DNA from: CALOAD01 sp942491415
GTDB lineage: Bacteria; Cyanobacteriota; Vampirovibrionia; Gastranaerophilales; CALOAD01
Assembly: GCA_942491415.1 (NCBI GenBank)
Contig: CALOAD010000014.1
Coordinates: 663,765 to 727,764, forward strand
DNA length: 64,000 bases
Reading direction: 5' to 3'
Both the position numbers and the translations under genes were made by a program. Each line of letters begins with the position of its first letter. The stretch's first letter is position 1. The notes beneath the pieces are model-generated. The model ran no database searches. It worked only from the letters and a program-made list of their open reading frames with translations, and was not told the DNA's origin. This document shows positions 43,481-51,278 of the stretch, piece by piece.

Positions 43481-43507
43481 TAAGGGGTATTCTTTATTTA
43501 TGTTTAA

Positions 43508-46123
43508 CTAAGCTGCTTTTGGTAATTCGCCACCGTTCAATAAAGCTTTTCTAATATCTGCTCTTGTGATTTTACCTTCGGCAAGCAATTTTTTAACTTC
43601 TCTGGCTAATTCTCCTGCTTGTTTTTTAGCTATTTTACCTTCTTTAACCAGTTTTTGAGCGGCTTTTTTTACGGCTTTAGCATCACCTTTTGATACTTTA
43701 TGAGTCTTTTTAAACGAACCACCTTCGTGTTTAATTTCAGGTTGATGTTGTCTAGACACTGTCATTATATCTTTAATGATATCAGTAGATTTTTTACCGT
43801 TTTCATCTTTAACTACTTTAATATCACTACACATAGATTTTCTTTCATTAATATCTATTTTTATATCGTGCATAACATCATAGTTTTTAGAAAGTTTTTG
43901 ATAAATAGTCTCAATATCTGTTTCAATTTTTCCATTAATCATAACTGAGAAAGGTGTATCAAGACTTAAATCTTCACCTGTAATAGCTGCACCGGCAGCT
44001 CCACCGTGACCACCACCACCAAATAACGAAGCTATAAGCTCAGCGTGTATTGAACCTTCTTGAGATCTGAAAGAGAATCTTAAAGAATCTTCCTTTACAA
44101 TTTTTCCATCGTCTGTGATTTCACCTTTTTTACCTGATTCACAAACAAATACAGCTAATTTATCTTCATCATAAGGTCCTATTTCAACCTTTTCACCATT
44201 TGCATTAGGAGCATCAACATTTCTACCGCCTTCTTTAGCACTGGCTTTTAGATCACCCATAACTTCTGAATATTTAAACGAGTTTTGAACGTCTAAAAGG
44301 TTTGTCTCAGGCTCTGTTACAAGCGCATTGTCTAATACTTCTTTAAGTTGTGCATAAGAAATCTCAGTAAAACCTGTACCGATATCAAGATGTTCAGTCA
44401 TTCCTGCTTGAGCATATGCTAACATCTGATCCCTTGCTGAAACAGGTAGTTCTGCTGTTGTTTTATCACTAATATCGTATGAAATTTCTTCTCTTAACCA
44501 TTTTTTGTTAATTGAAGATTCAGTTAATCCCATTAACCATTTTGAAACACCTTCAGGAAGGAAATTTGGTCTCCACTGAATTGGAACAGTCTGTCCATCT
44601 TTTTTGATGTCTTCAGGAACAAGGTTTGCTGTTCTTGTAAATGAACCTGTATCAGTACTGGCTCCTGTAACAACACTTGCTACATAAGCTTTTAATTGAT
44701 CTAATTTTTTGCCTGTAAGTTCTTTTGAAAGATCTTTAGCTTCTTTTAAATTCAATGGGGTATCACCACCATTTAATTTACCGGCTAAAGCCATAACTAA
44801 TTGAGTTGCTGCAGGAACTCTATCTGCAATCCAAGCAAGACCTTTATGTCTTACATCTTCCATATTCACACCAAGCTCATCAGCTTTAGCTTCCCAATCT
44901 TCTTTTCTGTATGGGTGGTGGTCAATATAGATTATATCGCCTGCATTTTCAAGATAGTTCTTAAATCCACCCGCAAATCTTGCAGGAGCGGGAATATCTA
45001 ACATAATTACAAGATCATAATCTTTGCCTTTTTCAAGATTCAATTCAGGATTAACAGCGTCAGCATGAAGCCTTTTTAGCCTTTGTAAAGTTCCGGGCTG
45101 ATCATTAGACTTTTCTAATTTTTCAATAGCAGAAGCTAACGCATCAATTCTTTTTTGAGAATATGGACGTTTAATTTCATTATCAATACCGGGTAATTTA
45201 CTTCTAAACAAACCTGTTACCTGATCATCAATAGCGCAATCAAGTTGTTTATCTTCACCATGTGCCAGTCCGATAGCATTTTTAAGACCTAACACACAAC
45301 CGATAGTATCTCCATCCGGTTTATCATGTCCTACTAATAAAATTCTTTTATTCGCAGGATCATCAATTTTACTTACGATATTTTTTATAATATCTTGCAT
45401 TTCTTTTTTAGCTTCAGGTCCGCCAATTTTTTCTTCTTTATCCAAAATCAACTCTAACATTTCCTCAGGAGATGTTTTTGGTTGATGTAATAAAACTTTC
45501 CTAGAAGCTTCAGGATCATTTAAAGCATCACTGAAAGACTTTCTTACAGCATCGATTGACTCTTCACTTTTTCCTGTATATAAAAGATTAACTCTAAGAC
45601 CTATAGTCGCAGCACCTTTTGTTGTACCTGCAATTATATTTGATAATTCAAATTGAAAGTCTCCGGGGCGTTGTTTTACAGAATCCATTATATGCCCGGT
45701 TATTTCATCAGGAACTCTACCGATTTCACCAAATTTAGGATGAGAAAGTTGAATAGCAGATCCTTTTTTTGCTTTTGTAACTTCAAAAGTAAGTTTATCG
45801 CCATCTCTCCAATTGCTGGCAGCTAAATCATTAATATTAGTATCCATTGGTTGCTTTAAAGGGTCATCAGTTTTCTGGTGATTAGTTACACCTGTAACTC
45901 TCATTTGCAAAGCAGGCTGAAGCCTTTTAGCAGGGTCTTGCAATCCTGTAAATGAAACTACATGTAATTCATTGCCGCTAACTCTCGATGCAATAACCGG
46001 CGTTCGAGCTATTGATACTGCATCACTTTTGCTTTGTAAATTTAAAGCAAAAGGAGGTGTGATTGCCTTTTTTTGTTGTTGAAATTGTACTTGATTGCTG
46101 TAAAGACCTACTTTGTTAAACAT
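43508..46123 (-). CDS. Very large DHH/DHHA1-family phosphoesterase, 871 residues
   Basis: The core is a NrnA/GdpP-like DHH phosphoesterase. Motif I is GHDKPDGDTIG (265-275), motif II IMLDIP (Asp376), motif III DHHPY (401-405), motif IV TDTGSF (490-495), and the DHHA1 substrate loop GGGGHGGAAG is at about 702-711. Known relatives cleave nanoRNA, pAp or cyclic dinucleotides and have 310-660 residues. Here there is a 255-residue N-terminal extension (low-complexity first 60 residues, then a beta-rich part DKLTFEVTKAKKGSAIQLS), a 100-residue insertion (about 500-650) and a Lys/Ala-rich helical tail (about 810-871). No membrane segment or signal peptide. All metal ligands seem present. Substrate unknown. 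Confidence 0.82.
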   Translation of the reverse strand: MFNKVGLYSNQVQFQQQKKAITPPFALNLQSKSDAVSIARTPVIASRVSGNELHVVSFTGLQDPAKRLQPALQMRVTGVTNHQKTDDPLKQPMDTNINDLAASNWRDGDKLTFEVTKAKKGSAIQLSHPKFGEIGRVPDEITGHIMDSVKQRPGDFQFELSNIIAGTTKGAATIGLRVNLLYTGKSEESIDAVRKSFSDALNDPEASRKVLLHQPKTSPEEMLELILDKEEKIGGPEAKKEMQDIIKNIVSKIDDPANKRILLVGHDKPDGDTIGCVLGLKNAIGLAHGEDKQLDCAIDDQVTGLFRSKLPGIDNEIKRPYSQKRIDALASAIEKLEKSNDQPGTLQRLKRLHADAVNPELNLEKGKDYDLVIMLDIPAPARFAGGFKNYLENAGDIIYIDHHPYRKEDWEAKADELGVNMEDVRHKGLAWIADRVPAATQLVMALAGKLNGGDTPLNLKEAKDLSKELTGKKLDQLKAYVASVVTGASTDTGSFTRTANLVPEDIKKDGQTVPIQWRPNFLPEGVSKWLMGLTESSINKKWLREEISYDISDKTTAELPVSARDQMLAYAQAGMTEHLDIGTGFTEISYAQLKEVLDNALVTEPETNLLDVQNSFKYSEVMGDLKASAKEGGRNVDAPNANGEKVEIGPYDEDKLAVFVCESGKKGEITDDGKIVKEDSLRFSFRSQEGSIHAELIASLFGGGGHGGAAGAAITGEDLSLDTPFSVMINGKIETDIETIYQKLSKNYDVMHDIKIDINERKSMCSDIKVVKDENGKKSTDIIKDIMTVSRQHQPEIKHEGGSFKKTHKVSKGDAKAVKKAAQKLVKEGKIAKKQAGELAREVKKLLAEGKITRADIRKALLNGGELPKAA

Positions 46124-46157
46124 TGAACTATATACCCCTTAATGTATTGTTATTAAA

Positions 46158-46193
46158 ATTAAAAAGAAACAGTAAGCAAAATTTACTGTTTCT
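46158..46193 (-). terminator. Terminator of surE
   Basis: An 11-base stem AGAAACAGTAA / TTACTGTTTCT (46165-46193), followed on the minus strand by TTTTTAATTTTAAT. It lies between the surE stop and the start of the DHH gene, so the two are separate transcripts unless read-through occurs. Confidence 0.82.
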
Positions 46194-46250
46194 CTTTGTT
46201 TATTAAGTTTTTTTTACATTAATTTAAATTTAACTTAAATTTACCTCAAG

Positions 46251-47036
46251 CTAAAACCAATCACAAACCCCTTCACAAAAAGCGTTTTCAAGCTCTGGAA
46301 CTATATCTTCATGGGTCATTTCAAATGTTACAGGTGTTATCGAAATTTTATTATCTCTAATTGCCATGATATCAGTTCCTGGATCTTGTTCACTGGTAAT
46401 AATCTCCCCGGCAAGCCAATAATAAACTTTTCCTCGAGGATCCACTCTTTTTTCGTATGCATCTGTATACATGCGAGTACCTAATTTTGTTATCGCAACA
46501 CCGGCGATATCCTCTTCATCTACCGATGGAATGTTTATATTCAAAATAGTCTTTTTAGGAAATTTTATTTCTTTAATTTTAGGTATAAAGCGTGATATAA
46601 AATCCGAAGCATATTTAAAGTCCTTCCTATCCACATCTCCACCACTTGCTAAAGATACTGCTATACTTGGCAATCCCAGTACTGCACCTTCCATTGCTGC
46701 ACTAACAGTTCCTGAATATAGAACATCTGCTCCAAGGTTTGGACCATGATTGATACCCGAAATAATCAAATCAGGTCTACATTCTAAGATCGCATTTAAA
46801 CCAATCTTCACACAATCTCCCGGTGTTCCTGATATTGCCCATGCTTTTGCTACATTATAAGGAAGTGGTACTTCCTGAACTCTGAGCGGTGTATGCAATG
46901 TAAGTGAATGCCCTGCCGCACTTCTTTCACGATCAGGCGCAATTACATAAACCTCATGCTCTTTAGTTAAATTTTCCAACAGCTTGTGAATGCCTGCGGC
47001 ATGTATTCCGTCATCGTTCGCAATTAAAATTCGCAT
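46251..47036 (-). CDS. surE: SurE survival protein, 5'/3'-nucleotidase
   Basis: A 261-residue metal-dependent nucleoside monophosphate phosphatase. The N-terminus MRILIANDDGIHAAGIHKL supplies the Asp-Asp metal site. Next come PDRERSAAGHSLTLH, then IISGINHGPNLGADVLYSGTVSAAMEGA with the Asn and Ser active-site residues. Length is typical. It probably stands alone, with a terminator at 46158-46193. Confidence 0.95.
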   Translation of the reverse strand: MRILIANDDGIHAAGIHKLLENLTKEHEVYVIAPDRERSAAGHSLTLHTPLRVQEVPLPYNVAKAWAISGTPGDCVKIGLNAILECRPDLIISGINHGPNLGADVLYSGTVSAAMEGAVLGLPSIAVSLASGGDVDRKDFKYASDFISRFIPKIKEIKFPKKTILNINIPSVDEEDIAGVAITKLGTRMYTDAYEKRVDPRGKVYYWLAGEIITSEQDPGTDIMAIRDNKISITPVTFEMTHEDIVPELENAFCEGVCDWF

Positions 47037-47201
47037 ATTTTCCCTCTATTACCTTAATAAAACACGTTTTCAAATATCTATATACAAATAAGTCGATAGT
47101 ATTCCTCTTACATTTTAGTTTATTTTCATAAATTTTTCATAGTACAAAAAGATGAGGCACTATTTTAACAATTGTATATAATATCGTCACAAAAAATTTA
47201 G

Positions 47202-47224
47202 CCCTGTTGAAAAAATCAAACAGG
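47202..47224 (-). terminator. Terminator after the Flp/TadE-like gene
   Basis: On the minus strand CCTGTT / AACAGG encloses a T-rich loop and is followed by GCTAAATTTTTTG, 26 bases beyond the stop at 47250. Confidence 0.6.
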
Positions 47225-47249
47225 ACCAAAACTTAATCTTTTAATTTTA

Positions 47250-48068
47250 TTATTCAACTGTCAAAGAATCTGCTATCCCGGTAGCTAAATTATTCAACTT
47301 GGTTTCTAATTCAGCAGATAAACCTTCTTTTGTTTTTAAACTTTGAGAAAGATTGAATAAATTAACAGAATTCACTAAGTTATCTACTTTACTTTCATTT
47401 GCAACTGAAAAATACTTATTAATTATAGCTTCAATATTTCCTGATGCTATTTCTTCAGCTTTTACCGGCGAACCTTCAAAAGCAAAAACATCAACTGAGA
47501 GACTCTGTGCTTTAATAGCAGCTTTTATTGCTGAAGTAGCTTCACTTGCAACCACTACAACTTTTTGTTTGTTTGAGGTTATCTCTCCTTGAACTTGCGC
47601 AGCAAGTTCATCAAAAGCTTCTTTTTCTTCAGCATTCAAATTATCATAATCTTCACCGGCTAAACTTATAACAATATTTGCAAGTGAACCTGATGTCTCT
47701 GCTGTCATTTCATTCAAGACACCTTTTACTTCATTATCTGATAACTGATTCAGATGACCCGAATTGATCTTATCCAGACTAGCAAAAAACTGTGAAATTC
47801 TATTCGAAATACTTTGCGCTGCCTGATTTGAACTACTAGACAAAATATTCAAATTTTCTTGTATGGTTGAAAAATTTTGCTGATTGCCTGCTACTTTTTC
47901 TATTACAGAATTAGACATGCTAACTTTTTTATCAACAGTCATGCCTTGGAACATATTAGCAATCTTGCCACCCAATGGACTCATGATAACAAAACCTGTA
48001 ACTACAATAAAAGATGCAATTAACAAAAATTCCACAAGCTGTTGTGCTCTCATATGCTTTAATTTCAT
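47250..48068 (-). CDS. Flp/TadE-like pilin-type N-terminus fused to a helical domain
   Basis: A 272-residue protein; AAGGAG lies 6 bases before ATG. Residues 7-45 (RAQQLVEFLLIASFIVVTGF, then VIMSPLGGKIANMFQGM) resemble Flp pilins and class III signal peptides: a basic start, Glu at position 5 of the hydrophobic helix, and GGKIANMF after it. Flp pilins are about 60 residues, so the following 220-residue Ser/Asn/Ala-rich helical region is unusual. It would be periplasmic or surface-exposed. No tad genes are adjacent. It differs from the class prepilins at 17628 and 63336. TadE minor pilin is the alternative. Confidence 0.6.
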   Translation of the reverse strand: MKLKHMRAQQLVEFLLIASFIVVTGFVIMSPLGGKIANMFQGMTVDKKVSMSNSVIEKVAGNQQNFSTIQENLNILSSSSNQAAQSISNRISQFFASLDKINSGHLNQLSDNEVKGVLNEMTAETSGSLANIVISLAGEDYDNLNAEEKEAFDELAAQVQGEITSNKQKVVVVASEATSAIKAAIKAQSLSVDVFAFEGSPVKAEEIASGNIEAIINKYFSVANESKVDNLVNSVNLFNLSQSLKTKEGLSAELETKLNNLATGIADSLTVE

Positions 48069-48235
48069 TTTCGCTCCTTAAAAACCTCTTAATTTTTACT
48101 TCTACTCAAATTATATCAAAAAACTCTGTAATAATTAATATTCCCTTTTTTTTAAATATCTAATCACAATTACAAAATTTTGAAACCTTTTTGTAATAAA
48201 GCCTTTAAAGTTTTTAAATATTGATATTGAAAAAC

Positions 48236-48259
48236 AAAAAAAAGCAGCCGAAAGGCTGC
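48236..48259 (-). terminator. Terminator of the ribbon-helix-helix gene
   Basis: GCAGCC-GAAA-GGCTGC hairpin (48244-48259) with TTTTTTTTG following on the minus strand, 48 bases after the stop at 48308. Confidence 0.88.
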
Positions 48260-48307
48260 TACATTTTTTTATAAATTCTTTTGTAATCCCCATTTCCCAA
48301 TGTTTTT

Positions 48308-48496
48308 TTAGTCTAGTAGCGCTTCTAAAATAGCCGCATTCTTTGTTGCCATTGCATTATTTCTTACTCTTGATTTGTTAATGTAAGTTCTCAATGCTTC
48401 ACGAATAAGTTCACTTCTAGATCTTTGCTCATTTCCTGCTACCTTATCAATTGAACTTAAAAACTCTTCGGGCATTGAAATCAAAACTCTTGCCAT
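48308..48496 (-). CDS. CopG/Arc-type ribbon-helix-helix regulator
   Basis: A 62-residue protein with AAGGAG before ATG. The ribbon is ARVLISMPEEFLSSIDKVAG and the helix-turn-helix part is RSRSELIREALRTYINKSR, the standard RHH pattern. The tail (NNAMATKNAAILEALLD) is short. Such proteins bind operators as dimers or act as antitoxins. No toxin-like gene follows and a terminator closes the gene, so it is probably a stand-alone regulator. Confidence 0.85.
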   Translation of the reverse strand: MARVLISMPEEFLSSIDKVAGNEQRSRSELIREALRTYINKSRVRNNAMATKNAAILEALLD

Positions 48497-48761
48497 TTTT
48501 TTTATCTCCTTTTATTTTTAATTAATTTCATCTCTCTTACTTATATAAAAACTTATCGATATAAAAAATTGCTATTTTGTATTCAAAAAGTATATACTCA
48601 TGTTACAATACTTAATTGAAATCTTCAAATTGCAACCATAAAAAGCTTTTTCATATTTAACTTTAATCCACTTAAATCTTTTTTCTTGTTTTTTAAGTCT
48701 TTTTATTTTGATACAATGTTTAAATTAAAAGCGATCATACTAGTTAAACTCAGGAAAAACC

Positions 48762-49724
48762 ATGTTAAAAATAATAATTGTAGGAAATAACGAATTAGCA
48801 TCTTCTCTACTACTTGGCGCATTAGAATCAGGGCATCAAATGGTGGGAGTATTAAGATGGGAAAAAGCAAAAACACATCCTATTAAATGTTTTTTTAAAG
48901 ACGTTTTTAGGCTGGATCCTTTTTATTCACTCATTAAATCCTATAAAATTCCTGAAATAAAAGCAAAAGGTGTTAATACAGAACAATTTAAAAAACAGGC
49001 TTTAAAAATGAATCCCGATATCATATTAGTAGGATCCTGGGGAGAAATACTCAAAAAAGACGCTATTTTACTTCCTAAAATAGCTTGTATAAACTGTCAT
49101 CCCTCTCTTTTACCTAAACACAGAGGATCTAATCCTTATTTTTCAACAATAAATAAAGGCGAAAAAAAAACAGGTATTACTTTTCATCTTGTAAACGAAG
49201 AAATTGATGCAGGTTCAGTTCTTCTACAAAAACAAGTGAATATTTCTGATAATGATACCGGTGGAAGTCTACGCACCAAATGTGCATTCAAAGCAAGGGA
49301 AGCGTTGCCTGAACTATTAAATGGACTTGAAGATGGTCTACTTATACCCGTTGAACAAAATAGCAAAAATTCAACTTACTATCCTGCAATAAATCAAGAC
49401 GATTTAATGATAAATTGGAAAAATAACGCTAACGATATTTACAACCGAATAAGAGCTTTAAACCCTTGGGCTTGTTGTTATACACTACATAACGATCAGT
49501 TTTTAAAATTTAACTCAAGTAAAATTATAGACATCGAAGAGCATGACTATCTTGAAGGCACTATTTTAAAAACTATAAAAAATGACATGCTTATATCTAC
49601 AATAGATAAAAACAGAGCTATTTTACTTAAAAACGTAACCGTCTACGGACTCGCTTCTCGCCTATGGAGCTGGTTTTATCTTAAATATTTCATAAAAAAA
49701 GGTGATTTATTAGAAAATAATTAA
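48762..49724 (+). CDS. Formyltransferase of the Fmt/ArnA family
   Basis: A 320-residue protein. The N10-formyltetrahydrofolate transferase core has IILVGSWGEIL and CINCHPSLLPKHRGSNPYFS with the catalytic Asn-x-His. TGITFHLVNEEIDAGSVLLQ follows with the catalytic Asp, and a C-terminal domain (about 210-310, INWKNNANDIYNRIRALNPW) is present. This matches methionyl-tRNA formyltransferase in layout. However, Fmt usually reads NVHxSLLPRYRGAAP, and no def or rsmB is next to it, so a sugar formyltransferase for surface polysaccharide is also possible. Confidence 0.75.
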   Translation: MLKIIIVGNNELASSLLLGALESGHQMVGVLRWEKAKTHPIKCFFKDVFRLDPFYSLIKSYKIPEIKAKGVNTEQFKKQALKMNPDIILVGSWGEILKKDAILLPKIACINCHPSLLPKHRGSNPYFSTINKGEKKTGITFHLVNEEIDAGSVLLQKQVNISDNDTGGSLRTKCAFKAREALPELLNGLEDGLLIPVEQNSKNSTYYPAINQDDLMINWKNNANDIYNRIRALNPWACCYTLHNDQFLKFNSSKIIDIEEHDYLEGTILKTIKNDMLISTIDKNRAILLKNVTVYGLASRLWSWFYLKYFIKKGDLLENN

Positions 49725-49737
49725 CTTTTTTTCAAAC

Positions 49738-49773
49738 AAAAAAGACACAGCTATAATAACTGTGTCTTTTTTA
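49738..49773. terminator. Bidirectional terminator
   Basis: AAAGACACAG / CTGTGTCTTT stem with a 9-base loop and T runs on both strands, between the convergent formyltransferase and FMN-enzyme genes. Confidence 0.88.
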
Positions 49774-49786
49774 AGTTTTTGTATGT

Positions 49787-50815
49787 TTACTTCACCATTG
49801 AAAACTTTTGCATAAACTCTTTATATTCAGCCTCCAGTTTTTCAAAAATTTCTTTAACTGATAATATAGTATCAATTTTAGAAACATTTTTACCTGTGAA
49901 TACAAGTCCTGTTTCAACATCACCTTGCTGAGCCCGTCTTAAAGACTCTATTATACAAAATGATCTCGAACATTTTTTTAAGCAATTTTTGCATTCTTTT
50001 GGTTTTTCAACACTACCATTCAAGATTTTTTCACTAAATTGATTCAAAATAGCTCTAGCTTGAAGACCTACAGGACTCAAAATTTTGACAACATCTGTCA
50101 TTTTTTTTGCATTTAAGAAAAGCTGTTTGAAATTTTCATGAACTTCGCATTCTTTGCTTAAAACAAATCTTGTTCCCATTTGAACACCATCTGCTCCAAG
50201 TTTCAAAAGTTCAGCAATTCCAAATCCATCTGTAACACCACCGGCAGCTATAAGTGATATTTTACCTGTTTCAGGGTTATCGGGAGTGCTGTCTAAAGCC
50301 TCACGAACCTCGGGTAATAACTCTCTTATATCTTTGTCAGTTCCTAGATGTCCACCAGCTTCACCACTTTCAAGAATAATTGAACTTGCGCCCAATTTTT
50401 TCGATAAAACAGCTAGTTTTGACGAACTCACTATAGGAACGATAGGAGTGTTAGATTCTTTTCCTTTTGCAAAAATATCTCTTGAAAAACCTGCACCGAA
50501 GATAATAAGATCTATCCCTTCTTCAATAGAGGTGTTAACCAACATATTGAATTCGCTAGCTGCAAACATAATATTTACACCTATAAGACCTTTTTTATTT
50601 TCTTGCAAATCTCTAGCTTCTCTAATTTGAGATTTCAACTCTTCTTTTGTCAATCCTGAAGCCGCAATAACACCAACACCACCACAATTAGCAACAGCTG
50701 CCGCTAACTGTGCAGTACTGACTTTAATTGCCATACCACCCTGTATAATAGGTTTTAAGGCTGACAATCCTTGACTTAAGTTAAGCTCAGGAAATTTAAA
50801 AAGATTATTAGTCAT
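49787..50815 (-). CDS. Nitronate monooxygenase / FabK-like FMN enzyme
   Basis: A 342-residue TIM-barrel FMN protein of the 2-nitropropane dioxygenase family. Features: PIIQGGMAIKVSTAQLAAAVANCGG near the start, GLIGVNIMF, IIFGAGFSRDIF, ILESGEAGGHLGTD (Gly-rich, near the catalytic His), LIAAGGVTDGFGIAELLKLG and ADGVQMGTRFVLSKE for FMN phosphate. A Cys-rich stretch near residue 270 (CKNCLKKCSRSFC) is a feature I do not know from FabK and could hold a metal. FabK enoyl reductase is a possible role but the fatty acid genes are not nearby. Confidence 0.85.
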   Translation of the reverse strand: MTNNLFKFPELNLSQGLSALKPIIQGGMAIKVSTAQLAAAVANCGGVGVIAASGLTKEELKSQIREARDLQENKKGLIGVNIMFAASEFNMLVNTSIEEGIDLIIFGAGFSRDIFAKGKESNTPIVPIVSSSKLAVLSKKLGASSIILESGEAGGHLGTDKDIRELLPEVREALDSTPDNPETGKISLIAAGGVTDGFGIAELLKLGADGVQMGTRFVLSKECEVHENFKQLFLNAKKMTDVVKILSPVGLQARAILNQFSEKILNGSVEKPKECKNCLKKCSRSFCIIESLRRAQQGDVETGLVFTGKNVSKIDTILSVKEIFEKLEAEYKEFMQKFSMVK

Positions 50816-50843
50816 TATATAAAATGTCTTTCTCTTAAAGAGA

Positions 50844-51131
50844 TTATCTTCTATAACAATCTGAACAGTATACAGGTCTTCCTTCTACAGGTTCAAAAGG
50901 AACTGTAGTTTCGCATCCACATTCACTGCATACAACATTGAATCTAGGTCTTGGACCGCCTGCATTTCTTCTTCCGCCGCCGCCTCTTCTTGCAGCTCTA
51001 CATTGCTGACATCTTTTAGGAGATGAAAATCCTTTTTCTCTGTAAAACTCTTGTTCTTCTACTGAGAAGTTAAAGTTTTCTCCACAATCAGAGCATTGTA
51101 ATTCCGTGTCTTGTAAATTTTCTTCGTACAT
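50844..51131 (-). CDS. Double zinc-ribbon protein
   Basis: A 95-residue protein with two Cys4 sites: LQCSDCGENF...KRCQQCRA (about 13-47) and VVCSECGCETTV...PVYCSDCYRR (about 67-93). They are joined by a Gly/Arg linker (RRGGGGRRNAGGPRPR). The same CxxC zinc-ribbon pattern is found in a small uncharacterised family common in Gram-negative and candidate phyla, often called a zinc-ribbon domain protein. The basic linker suggests nucleic acid binding. Confidence 0.8.
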   Translation of the reverse strand: MYEENLQDTELQCSDCGENFNFSVEEQEFYREKGFSSPKRCQQCRAARRGGGGRRNAGGPRPRFNVVCSECGCETTVPFEPVEGRPVYCSDCYRR

Positions 51132-51223
51132 TTTTTTCTTTCCATTAATAAAATAATATAATAAATAACTCTTATATTATCACCTCATTAGTTTTAAAAG
51201 TAAAGAAATAATTTTTAAAAAAA

Positions 51224-51250
51224 ATCGGATTATATGTTTTATAACCCGAT
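51224..51250 (-). terminator. Terminator of malQ
   Basis: ATCGG...TTATA pairing with TATAA...CCGAT and T8 following on the minus strand, 28 bases past the malQ stop. Confidence 0.82.
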
Positions 51251-51278
51251 AATATTTAATTTTTTAAATTTATACTAT

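Noticed and set aside
48308..48496. Toxin-antitoxin module around the ribbon-helix-helix gene
   Set aside because: No second small gene is linked: a terminator follows the gene and 265 bases of apparently empty DNA precede it.
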